From NCBI RefSeq assembly GCF_030272615.1, contig NC_081407.1, positions 435,954,230-436,018,229 on the forward strand: 64,000 nt of DNA, in the 5' to 3' direction. Below, piece by piece: positions 1 to 9,393 of this stretch. Numbering within the stretch: position 1 is the stretch's first letter; the number at the start of each line of letters is the position of its first letter. The notes beneath the pieces were generated by a model. The model saw only the letters and a list, made by a program, of their open reading frames with translations. It had not been told where the DNA came from and ran no database searches. The position numbers were made by a program, and so were the translations under genes. Source of the DNA: Cryptomeria japonica (Eukaryota > Streptophyta > Pinopsida > Cupressales > Cupressaceae).

Positions 1-2716
1 GAGCCTTATCCCTAGAGGAAAGGACTTTATGATGAATAGGAGATAAAGATTCATAAGTGGATTTAGAAATTTGAGGGGATTCATAAAGAGATTTGTTCAT
101 CGCCAAGATTTCCTTATGAGGGGAATGAGAGTTGATAGAAGTAGAAGATGATTTAGTTGAAGTGAGATCATCATCACTACTAAATATAGCATTCACACTG
201 AGAGATGGTCTTTTAGATGCTTTGGTACGTTTGCAGGGATTATAGCCGAGTCCAAAGGCATAATTGTGAAAATTAGTCTCTAGAGGAACTTTTATCCCTT
301 GTTCATGAGCACCACAACCATTTCCATGATACCCATGCTTAGCAAAAATGCGAAAACCATGACCATAATGATCAGCCATTTCAGGAAGAGAAGGTGGTTT
401 TTCATAAGACAAAGAATCAAACTCTTCATAATTAGAGGTGTGAGGAGAAGAAGTTTGAGAAGTGGCCACAAAATTATTGCTCATAGGTTCAAGTAAGACT
501 GATTGATCTCTAGTTTCTTCCTTCTTTTTACCTTTAAGATCTCTAGGAGGAACCCTATACTCACCTACAAAGGTGGGATTAAAGTCAAGAGATCCCCAAT
601 CATCTTCTGTGAGAACCTTCTCAGGATCAAAAGCCTTTTCATGTGTAGACTCAAGTTGAGAAGGATCTTCTTCAGGAGCTTTAGGCTCATCCAAAGAATT
701 TTGATTATTAGAAGGTGATGATTCATCCATAGGTATCTTGTTCAAAGAGTCATCACTAGAAGAGGAAGGCTTAGAAGAACTCCCTTTGGAAGTAGATGTT
801 TGCAAACAAGCTTGAAAATTAGTATCACCTATCAAGGTATATGTCTTATTGTTATAAATGAATTTAACTTGTCTATGCAATGTAGAGGGGACAGCTTGCA
901 TACCGTGAATCCAAGGTCTCCCTAATAACAAGTTGTATGTTAGATTTCCCGACATAACATGGATAGGAGTAGGCAAAGTAACAGGTCCCACTGTGATGGG
1001 TAAGGTGATAATACCTAATGAAGACTTAGCCACATTATCAAAGCCTCGAATGGGATGAGGGTCAGGCTCAATAAGGGATGTATCCACATTCATCTTATGC
1101 AATAGATTAATGCTACATACATTAAGGCCAGAGCCATTATCTACTAATGTTCGTCTTATAGCCGTGTCATTTATGATAACCACAATCATCAAGGGATCAT
1201 ATTGTTGTTGAATTTCACTAGTAGGCAACTCATCTTGGGTAAACACAATTTGAGCTTTAGGATTCATCACAGAGTTAACTAAAGATGCTATATTACTAGA
1301 TGTATTCGGTGGAGGAACATTCAAATATTTCAAGGCATCTTGTAACATTCCATGATGAGCGAAAGAAGTTTGGATCAAATCCCAAAGGGATATCTTAGCA
1401 GGGGTAGCTTTAAGTTGTTCTATGAGATCATATTCCTTACCGAGAACTTGTGAAATACATGGAGCTTGCGGAAGAATTGGTTGAGAAGGAGGAAGTGAAG
1501 TTGGGCTAACTAGAGGAGGATTAGGTTGCCTATTGTTTCTTGTGTTATAGGTATGAGCAACCGCATGATAACTCTCTCTAGTCAGTTGCTTAGCATACTC
1601 ATAAGGGCTCTTAGTAGAATAACCTCCTTGCACAGTAATAATAGGTTTCTTAGGAGTGCAAAAAGAATCATTAGCATAACCACCTTGAACCACTAAGATA
1701 GGCTTATTTAAAGGTTGAGAATTTTGAGAAGGACAAGCACCTTGGATAGTGAAGAGAGGTTTGTTAGGTGTTCCATTCACATGTATCAAATTGATTGAGG
1801 ATGGTTTAGAGGAATGAACCAAAGCTTTGGAAGAATTATTGATAGTCTTCTCTTGCACTAAAATCTTATCACGAATTAAATCAATTTTAGGAGAGAGACA
1901 AGGGGTAAGCATTGATGTTCTAGTAGGAAAAGTAATACTAGGAAAGGTCATGTCATCCTCTATCATCAAAGGATCTAGATGGGGAATAAACTCTCTAGGA
2001 GAAGAATCAACATTACTCTCTAAAGTCTCACTTTTGAGAGGGAGATCTTTGAAAGAGATGTTAACCATCTTGTTTTGAACTAGGGTATCCTTATGAGTAG
2101 AATCAAGTTGAGGAGAGGGAGATGCTTTATTTTTAGAGGAAGAATAATTGAGATTCAAGGAAGGTGAGAAACTATCAAAGGAGTTTCCAATCTTTATTTC
2201 ATCCCCTTTGGCTAGGGGTAGAGAATAATCTATACCTTCTTCTAATGGTTCATCCCAAATAGTGAGGTTGTTGAAAGGAATGTTTGAAGTATTGTCAATT
2301 TCGGGAGAGGAGATAACATTGTTTATTAATTCCTCATCCTTAGAAGGGAGAGCATCAATAGATGTGTTAAACTCATCCTCTTTCCTCAAAATATGTTCAA
2401 TATGATCTTTAGGGGAGAGAGAATTAAGGAAATTGCTTATTATTTCATCTTCTTTCTCTAAGGGATGCTTATGTGTAAGACAAACTTTAGGAGAAGGATA
2501 AACATTTATCATTAATTCATCATCTCTAGTGGGAATCTTGTTGGAAAAGGAAATGCCATCACTAGGAAATGTAGGGATAATGTCATTTTCTTGCACAAAA
2601 GAATCCTCATGAAGGGAGTGTTTTTTAGGAGGAACATGAATAGACTTCTCCAAAGATTCATGCTTAGGAAGGAGATCTTTGAAAGAAGTGTTCATAACCT
2701 CTTGTTGCACTAACAT
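1..2716 (-). CDS. Element K1: Ty3/gypsy polyprotein fragment with retropepsin and G-patch (runs off window)
   Basis: A minus-strand frame stays open from about 2716 to the window edge, roughly 900 codons with no stop. The first ~450 residues are acidic and Ser/Pro-rich, with no capsid domain or CCHC knuckle that I can see. The motif ISLWDL (about 1379-1400) is the block that commonly precedes retropepsin in plant gypsy elements. The protease follows, with active-site loop VDNGSG (about 1124-1147) and C-terminal signature LLGRPW (about 911-931). Downstream, a Gly-rich block at about 236-379 (GHGF, KHGYHGNG, EQGI, GLGY) fits a G-patch. RT and integrase would lie left of the window. The ATG at 2716 is a candidate start, but it sits at a frameshift junction with the upstream ORF. 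The active site reads D-N-G instead of D-S/T-G. The open frame suggests a fairly young copy. Confidence 0.8.
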   Translation of the reverse strand, partial: MLVQQEVMNTSFKDLLPKHESLEKSIHVPPKKHSLHEDSFVQENDIIPTFPSDGISFSNKIPTRDDELMINVYPSPKVCLTHKHPLEKEDEIISNFLNSLSPKDHIEHILRKEDEFNTSIDALPSKDEELINNVISSPEIDNTSNIPFNNLTIWDEPLEEGIDYSLPLAKGDEIKIGNSFDSFSPSLNLNYSSSKNKASPSPQLDSTHKDTLVQNKMVNISFKDLPLKSETLESNVDSSPREFIPHLDPLMIEDDMTFPSITFPTRTSMLTPCLSPKIDLIRDKILVQEKTINNSSKALVHSSKPSSINLIHVNGTPNKPLFTIQGACPSQNSQPLNKPILVVQGGYANDSFCTPKKPIITVQGGYSTKSPYEYAKQLTRESYHAVAHTYNTRNNRQPNPPLVSPTSLPPSQPILPQAPCISQVLGKEYDLIEQLKATPAKISLWDLIQTSFAHHGMLQDALKYLNVPPPNTSSNIASLVNSVMNPKAQIVFTQDELPTSEIQQQYDPLMIVVIINDTAIRRTLVDNGSGLNVCSINLLHKMNVDTSLIEPDPHPIRGFDNVAKSSLGIITLPITVGPVTLPTPIHVMSGNLTYNLLLGRPWIHGMQAVPSTLHRQVKFIYNNKTYTLIGDTNFQACLQTSTSKGSSSKPSSSSDDSLNKIPMDESSPSNNQNSLDEPKAPEEDPSQLESTHEKAFDPEKVLTEDDWGSLDFNPTFVGEYRVPPRDLKGKKKEETRDQSVLLEPMSNNFVATSQTSSPHTSNYEEFDSLSYEKPPSLPEMADHYGHGFRIFAKHGYHGNGCGAHEQGIKVPLETNFHNYAFGLGYNPCKRTKASKRPSLSVNAIFSSDDDLTSTKSSSTSINSHSPHKEILAMNKSLYESPQISKSTYESLSPIHHKVLSSRDKA

Positions 2717-3063
2717 GCCCCATTGGAAGGACCAACTTTAGGAGAAAATAAGTCAATGTCCATCAATACCTTTTCACTTAAAGAGGCATCATGTAGGGAA
2801 GGTAAAGTAACATTAAGAAAGGTGTTTATGATATTATTCTCTTCCTCTAGGATAGCTAAATAGGAAGGGCACATTTTAGGAGAGTTGTCAAGATCACTCT
2901 TAAAGTCTTCATCCTTAGAGCATGGGAGAGTCTCAAAGGGATTGATAGCAACTCTTTTAGGCACTAAAATGTTGTTATAGATAGGAGGAGGTTCTTTAGA
3001 AGAAGGAAAAATTGAAACAAGGGAAGCTAACCCATTATCACATCTATGGAATGAATGCATCAT
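2710..3063 (-). pseudogene. Element K1: leader part of the polyprotein, out of frame with the rest
   Basis: An ORF from two adjacent ATGs at 3058-3063 runs to a TAG at 2710-2712. Its composition (Pro, Ser, Asp/Glu-rich) matches the following frame, and the two frames overlap at the TAG in a way that a one-base shift would join. The reading frame also extends upstream to 3345 but is then Phe/Leu/Ile-rich and looks like untranslated leader. It lies about 320 bp inside the PBS, the usual gag position, yet shows no capsid or zinc-knuckle motif. Either the element has a frameshift here, or translation starts at the ATG at 2716 and this ORF is a leader. I cannot decide between these. Confidence 0.5.
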
Positions 3064-3380
3064 GACAATAATTTTCCTCTTTAAAATGATAACACATGCA
3101 AAATAGAAGAAAATGATCAATTTTAACCAATGCAAGCACTTAGAATGTAGATTTAGAAAATGAATTTTATGATTCAAATGAGTTCCTAAATCAGATTTGA
3201 AATTATTGATCCAAATTAAGCTATCCACAAGTTTAACTTTGAATTGAAAAATTAGGGTTTTAGCAAAAATTTCCTCTAAATTTTTGAATCTTCCAAGAAA
3301 TTGAAACTTGTAAATACAAATTTGAATTTGAACTAGCATAAACACCCAAATTTGAAAACATAAATTAGAGAAGATTGGAG

Positions 3381-3398
3381 TTCATGTCGGGTTCACCA
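3381..3398 (-). other. Element K1: tRNA primer-binding site
   Basis: On the minus strand this reads TGGTGAACCCGACATGAA, starting with the TGG expected opposite a tRNA CCA end. It lies three bases inside the LTR end at 3402. The matching tRNA species is not certain from memory. Position and TGG start make it a good PBS candidate. Confidence 0.65.
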
Positions 3399-3401
3399 AA
3401 A

Positions 3402-5041
3402 TGTGTGGGGGAAAAAGTGACACTAAGCAAACATGCCCTAATCTCACTTTCAATCACACACTTGTGGAATACAAAAGAGCCTAGAGGTATCACACAATTG
3501 GCTACTTCTTTTTGTGGAAGAGAGAGACACGGGCTACCTATTAGGATTTCTATTCCTTTGTTGCAAATGATAGGTAGAATGATGCAAGTTCAATCCCTAA
3601 CCTCAAAGTGCAAGTATGAACTAATAACAAGATTACAGAATTGAACTTAAATGATGGAAAGCTGTAAACACAAGGACAAGACAAGAATGCAAATGCGTAC
3701 CCAGAGTTAAAATCTGACTAAAATGTTCGGGACGGGGGCGCGGGCGCCACTATCCTAAATCTGCCCCTGAAACTGCTCTGAAAACTGTTGTTTTGCACTC
3801 TGGAAAAGTTGTCAAAAATGCTGAAAATGTTGTCTGTCAGGAGGACCAGGGCGCCCAGCACCCCTGTCCCAGGGACCAGGGCACCCAGTGCCCCTGTCCT
3901 GGTCTTTTGCTTTGAAATTTGGTGTGAAGTTCGGTCTCCGTCTGCTTCTTCCGGATCTGTAACTTGCGGCGTCGTCCGAGTCCCGAAACCTGCACTTATA
4001 TCTGAAAAGGTGTTGTGGGCGGCTATATAGGGTTTTGCCTTAGTCAAACCCCCACTTCAGTGATTTCCACCTCCACGAATAGCCAAGTTGTATTGTAAAA
4101 TGTATTGTGTGTGCAGACCTAGTGTGTGTGCAAGGTCCTTAAATGCAAGAAAGCAAACTAGAGCAACCTAGAAAGTAAACCCTAATTGATTGTAAATGAT
4201 AATGTAAATGCTCTAAATCAAGATGCAAAGTGATCTAAAGCATGAATAAAGGATATATTGAAGCTTATGCAAAGACATGAAAACAACATGAAATCATACC
4301 CAACCCTCAAGGGAGGAGTACAAGCCAATCTTCAGTCGGTAATCTCCTATTGTTCTTCAATGTCTTCCAAGCCCTAAATGGATGAATGAAATTGATAAAT
4401 GCTTGATAGAGGGATGTTGAATGTTGTTGAAGTCTTCAAAGATCTGCTCTTTCGCTGCATAGAAGGTCCTTGAAAACAAAAATCGGATCCTTTCAAATGA
4501 AGAAAGAGAGCTCTTAAGTAGGAAACCCTAGGTCGTAATTTCGTCTTTTGGCCGACCTAGAGATTGAATCTCCCACCAATTTCTTGGGGTTAAGCTTTAT
4601 TTTATGATTGGATCGTGCTCCTAAAATTTTGGGAAAAATGTCCGGGACCATGTTGCACTCTGGGCGCCATGGTCCCGACAACTTTTCACCAAATTTTCAG
4701 GGCCGTCGGATATGATGATTTTAGAGAGAATCCCGAAGTTACAGCTGATTTCGAGATGTTTTGACCCCCGAAATCAAGCCCCCAAGTTCAAAATAGGACC
4801 TAATTAGGGTTTTTGATTACATGATGTATAGGAGGAATAAAATGAAAAGGGCACACTTTAATGAAAGGGCCCAACTTTATGATGTAGGAAATGATAAAAT
4901 AAGACCTTAGACCTAATTAATTTAATTAATTAAGTGCTAAAGGGGAAATGCAATGCAAAATACAAAATGCGCCAAGGCCGGTGCTAAACTAGGTGTGAAA
5001 TTGTACCACCCTAGCAAGTGCGTACAATTTACGACGCTACA
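3402..5041 (-). mobile_element. Element K1: 5' LTR (about 1.64 kb)
   Basis: In the minus sense it starts TGTAGCGTCGTAAATTG and ends CCCCACACA, giving TG...CA termini. The same sequence, diverged, recurs at 61092-62749. The two align at both ends and throughout, including the CTTTGTTGC/AAATGA block and the distal ACCACCCTAGCAAG block. It is followed directly by the PBS and the K1 coding region, so it is the 5' LTR of a minus-strand element. No target duplication can be tested because the other end lies outside the window. ORFs inside it (for example 3718-4047) look spurious. Confidence 0.85.
3838..3905. repeat. GC-rich imperfect tandem repeat inside the K1 LTR
   Basis: Two imperfect copies of about 30 bp (GACCAGGGCGCCCAGCACCC, then GACCAGGGCACCCAGTGCCC) stand out against AT-rich surroundings. 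Each has self-complementary GGGC/GCCC parts. Comparable GC-rich blocks occur in the LTRs at 51765-51900 and 61535-61600. Confidence 0.6.
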
Positions 5042-5652
5042 TTTTCATATAGGCTTGCATCTTTTTCCCTACGACTGCCACTATTTATGACTGCTTGGGT
5101 TCTTCCATATCCAGGTACATTATGATAGGTGCATACTGGGGCATATTTCATTGTATGGCATGTTTTGGATCCTTCTTGTACAAATCGGTGACCTGGTACT
5201 AGTGTTTATCAACACTTACCTTCTCGAAGAGGTATCGGTGTGTTTGAGGGTTTTCTTGCACGAACCCACAACTCTGTATTAGTGTTTCTTAACACTTGCA
5301 TTGTTGTGTGCAAGAAATTCCCATTTGTCTACAGAGTCAGTCCACGCCCTGCATTTCTCATGGCATCCTGATTTCTATAATCAATGGTGCAAGTCACTCA
5401 GGGCAACATCAAACTAGGTTGGCTCTCCACATTTGTTGTGCACAAAATCTCACCATCATTCCATCAAATCCTAAACTCAATAATCCCATGGAGTTCTCAA
5501 TTGCCCCCATTTTCCTCTGCGGTCTCACATCTCATATTCTTCTTTCCAAATACCTCACGACTGCTTCATATTTGTTCCTCATCTATCCCTTCCACCTTAA
5601 TTTTTCTTCCTCTATTTTTTTTTTCCTCACATAATCAATTATGATTCTGATT
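5042..5652 (+). other. Distal internal region of gypsy element L, no gene seen
   Basis: This stretch lies between the K1 LTR and a tandem array and leads to the PPT and LTR of element L. ORFs here (5296-5634 and overlapping) show no retroelement motif and are Ser/Phe-rich. I read it as 3' untranslated internal sequence of L, into which K1 inserted. That is inference from the downstream PPT and LTR. Confidence 0.35.
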
Positions 5653-6240
5653 CATGTCTTATACAGGATGAATCCTTCCTGAAACCAGACGTTGTGATCT
5701 GTTCATGTCTTATACAGGATGAATCCTTCCTAAAACCAGACATTGTGATCTGATCATGTCTTATATAGGATGAATCCTTCCTAAAACCAGGCGTTGTGAT
5801 CAGTCATGTCTTATACAGGATGTATCCTTCCTAAAACCAAACACTCTGATCATGTCTTATACAGGATGAATCCTTCCTGAAACCAGACATTATGATCAAT
5901 CATGTCTTATACAGGATGAATCCTTCCTGAAACCAGACGTTGTGATCTGATCATGTCTTATACAGGATGAATCCTTCCTGAAACCAGACATTGTGATCTG
6001 ATCATGTCTTATACAGGATGATTCCTTCCTGAAACTAGACATTGTGATCAGCCATGTCTTATACAGGATGTATCCTTCCTGAAACCAAACACTCCGATCA
6101 TGTCTTATATAGGATGAATTCTTCTTGAAATCAGATATTGTGATCAATGGTGTCTTATATAGGATGAATCCTTCCTGAAACTAGACACTTTGATCATCTT
6201 TGTCTTATACAGGATGAATTCTTCTTGAAACCAAACTGAA
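5653..6240. repeat. Tandem array, twelve units of about 50 bp
   Basis: Units start with CATGTCTTATACAGGATGAA or a variant at 5653, 5704, 5755, 5805, 5851, 5901, 5952, 6003, 6053, 6099, 6149 and 6199. Spacings are 51, 51, 50, 46, 50 and then again 51, 51, 50, 46, 50. The 46-bp unit in both sets has the variant GATGTATCC and ends ACTCYGATCA. So a five-unit block of 248 bp is itself duplicated. The minus ORF 5896-6147 is just a reading through the repeats. The array sits about 200 bp before the PPT of element L. Confidence 0.9.
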
Positions 6241-6427
6241 TCTAGATCTTATCAATCGAATCAAATCAAATCTATCAAGATATCAATTTCGCAAAACTCC
6301 AAAGATCGAATACCTCAATTGATCTCCCGAGGGGGCATCACCATACCATAATCTATCAATCAAGAGCCGGGGCATCCTATCAAAACAAGATTATTCTTTG
6401 AATCAATGTGTCATCACACTTCGCTTC

Positions 6428-6441
6428 AAAGAGGGGCAAAA
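6428..6441 (+). other. Polypurine tract of element L
   Basis: AAAGAGGGGCAAAA lies directly before TGTAGACACTTAAAAATA. A purine run abutting a TGT start is the standard junction between internal region and 3' LTR. Confidence 0.7.
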
Positions 6442-7450
6442 TGTAGACACTTAAAAATAATTATTTTAATTACTTTTAATTCCTCACATAATTAATTAAT
6501 TAATTATGTTAATTCAAATTCCTCTCAATATTAATTAAATATAATTAATATCATCACTATAGCATATGATTGATTTATTTAATAAATCAATCCCTTTCTT
6601 TATTCTTCTAAAAAAATCAAATCCTCACAAATCTTCCTCTTAGCTAATTAATTTCAATTAATTAGTTAACCTACATGATTCCTACAAATCATCTTCTTAA
6701 TTCATTCTTCTAGAAACTCCCTAAACTCACTTAACATTATTCTTCTAATTTTTTATTCCCTCCACTCATTCTCTCTCCTAGTCAAATTCTCCTACAAATA
6801 TTAATCCCACCTAACATTTCCTCTAATCCCCCTCCTAATGAGTCATTAATGGTTAATCATCATGATTAGTCACAAAGTCAACTCTTTGTCCTTTTCATCC
6901 AGCCACTAGCTTTAAATGCTCTTTTTCTAGGTGAATGTAAGATTTTCAAAATCACACATTCCTCTAGGCATCCCCTCTCCCAATGAATTTTTAATTCCTT
7001 TTTATTCCTCCAATCTCGATGATATCCTTTTTTGGAGAATTTTTAATTCCTCCAATGCATCTTGTGGAGTGTGGAGATACGAAATGCCTTTAAGGCATAT
7101 TTCTTGGTCTCCACACCCTCTCTTGGACCTTGTGTGAGCTCACAAGTAAATCTTATCCCTTCATCTCAAATTCATCCTAGCCCTATATTTTCCTCTCCTC
7201 TTCCCATAAAATAGGGCTCCATCCCTTCATTCAAAACATCTTGAAATCCAGTAAGTTTATGCTGCCCTTTTGAGCCTAGGAAATCATCTTGGCAACTTGA
7301 TCATCTCATCCTTATCATTTTTCAAATCCATTCCATTTGTGCACAACATTGGAGAGTCATCCACATCCAACAATCAAAGGATCACATCAAGTGGAGCATT
7401 ATCAAGGGGCACCTTCACTTCATCAAGCTCAATCTGAAGGAGAAGGTAAA
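6442..7450 (+). mobile_element. Element L: 3' LTR of a plus-strand gypsy element (right end uncertain)
   Basis: It starts TGTAGACACTTAAAAAT right after a PPT and is rich in TTAATTAATTAA runs. A possible TATA box with nearby start lies in CCCATAAAATAGGGCTCC near 7205. The matching 5' LTR is not in the window, so the right end cannot be fixed. I place it near 7450 because composition changes to AT-rich low complexity there. The LTR M ending at 19153 starts with the related TGTATACACATAAAAATGG in inverse orientation. Confidence 0.55.
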
Positions 7451-8820
7451 ATAGCAAGGTGAAATGGTCTTTTAATGATATTTTAGCATTTTGCATGTTT
7501 ATTTCGTTATGTTTTGGTCATTTGACCTTCAAATCTGTTTTCCCCTCTTTAATAATTTTTTTTTTTATTATTATTATTATAATTTTTTTTTTAATGCAAC
7601 ATCCTAAACATATTATATATATATATGTACATTTTTACATGTGCATTTATATGTATATAAACATTTATATTACATTTATGATAAAAGGACTGTATTCTCT
7701 TTTTTTTCTTTTCATTTTAATATGCAGCATTAAAATAATGATAGTAAATAAAATAGCATGTTACATATTCCAAATAGCTTATTTCTTCAATACAAATGAG
7801 CATCAATCTATTTAGCAAATATTGGATTTATCTTATTTAGTCTCTTTCTTTTCTTTTCTAATATGCAGAATATAATACTATAACATTGACTATCATAGAA
7901 ATAAAACAACAACCTGAAGTTGATATATATTTCTTTTCTTGAGTATAAGGCATTAAGACAAATAGGTGTTTACATTAGTCTTTTTTTTTTTTTTAATACA
8001 AGCATCTAAACCATCTACATTTTTCTTTGTTAAATCAAAAAAAAATACTTAGATCTCTCCCCTATACTAAATCTAAATTTTCAAATCATATAAAAGCAGA
8101 TTATTTAAAACTAACAGTTTTAAATAAATGTATTCCTTTCCATATTAAATTCCTAATAGTTAACTTTAGAGATAGACTATTAAATCTAGATTTATTTTCT
8201 GCAATAATAAAGAAAAGAAAAATGACAGAATTAAATAAATTACAACAACAACATAATAGCCTAAATTCCATTTAAAACTATATCATCAAGCTAAATGCAA
8301 CATTTAATGTTCATACTAAAATCTGTTTATCTATATTTGCATTTGGAACTAAATAAATAGGACTAACAGTTTATTTTTATCTCCTAACATTTCTACTTTT
8401 CTATTTCCTAACATTTCCATTTTACTTTTTGCATTTTTTTTTGTATAAATTACAGAGATAAATAGATGATAGATTTCAATATATGACAGATTTCAAATAA
8501 ATGATAGATTTCAGGTAATTAATAGATTTTGAATAAATGGCATATTTCAGATGAAAGACAGCAGCATTAACTTTACAGAATTTATTCAAATGTTTTCTCC
8601 TTACAAAAAAAAAATCAACATCTTTAGTAAATACACTACATTACATGGTAAGCCTTCTTGAATAGTACATTTCCTTTTTAAAGTAAATACAACATAAAGA
8701 TCTCCTCTTTCATTTCTGCAATTGAAGTACAATACTTTAATCCCTGTTCTTTTTCTGCAACTAAAATAGAATCAACAACTCCTAGCTTTCCTTTTTCTTC
8801 TTTTCCAAGCAAATCTGCAT
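7451..8820. other. AT-rich low-complexity stretch, no gene
   Basis: Long T and TTA runs (7555-7600, 7980-7996), short AT repeats (7612-7626) and many degenerate AAATAGATGATAGATTTCA-like repeats (8455-8560) fill this region. The ORFs 7459-7815 and 8027-8275 consist of Ile, Phe, Lys and Asn and have no motif. It could be the distal part of LTR L or unrelated spacer. Confidence 0.5.
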
Positions 8821-9393
8821 ACAAAATCTTAAGGTTGTGACCATGGAGTGCTTGCCTCCCAGCCTAGGCTTACTAGAAGCCACCCCCAAGCTTGGAGAAC
8901 CAAGTCCTAGATGGGTTACATTCAAGCAAACACAAACAAGCATGGGAAAAACTCAACAAACGCATTCCCATCCCAAGGCTGAACTTCATCACATAATGTG
9001 ATGTTTACATGGGTGGAAGTGGACCAAGTACCTTGAGGAGAACTGCAAGATAGTAGATCATAGCCAACTCATGACAACCAAGAACACAACATAAGTCCAT
9101 CTTAACCCAACATCCTTATGACCCCCAAGGCATACATGCCATACTTTCTCCCCTTATGACCCCCGAATGCATAAACAAAACTATGCAGCAAGGGTCACAT
9201 AAACAAACCCTTGAGATCACTCTCTTGAAGAGAACCTCTCACCCAAGGCTATCAAACACCTTCCACCCCCAAGACCATTTTGCCCTCCCAAGGGTAAGAT
9301 GGCCTTGGATACTCCCAAAACACAGAAAATGCATAACAAAATGGGAGAAGACTCATATAAGAATTTTCACAAATAAAATACAAGAGAAAGCAC
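8821..9393. other. Unassigned DNA left of element A
   Basis: Moderately GC-richer sequence with many CCCAAGG and ACCCCC words. It is continuous with 17322 onward once element A and its target duplication are removed. No coding motif is seen on either strand. It is probably part of an older retroelement LTR or leader. Confidence 0.3.

Noticed and set aside
299-2078. Plus-strand ORFs at 299-496, 503-718 and 1827-2078
   Set aside because: They are antisense readings of the continuous minus-strand gypsy frame and have no motifs.
3718-4047. Overlapping ORFs on both strands at 3718-4047 and 3788-4030
   Set aside because: They lie in the GC-rich block of the K1 LTR; low stop density there comes from composition.
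5896-6147. Repeat protein ORF on the minus strand
   Set aside because: It is only the tandem DNA repeat read in one frame; other frames and flanks give no protein family.
5653-6240. Possible CRISPR array
   Set aside because: Units are directly tandem without unique spacers, and the context is a plant retroelement.
7459-8275. ORFs 7459-7815 and 8027-8275
   Set aside because: Ile/Phe/Lys/Asn-rich translations of AT-rich low-complexity DNA.
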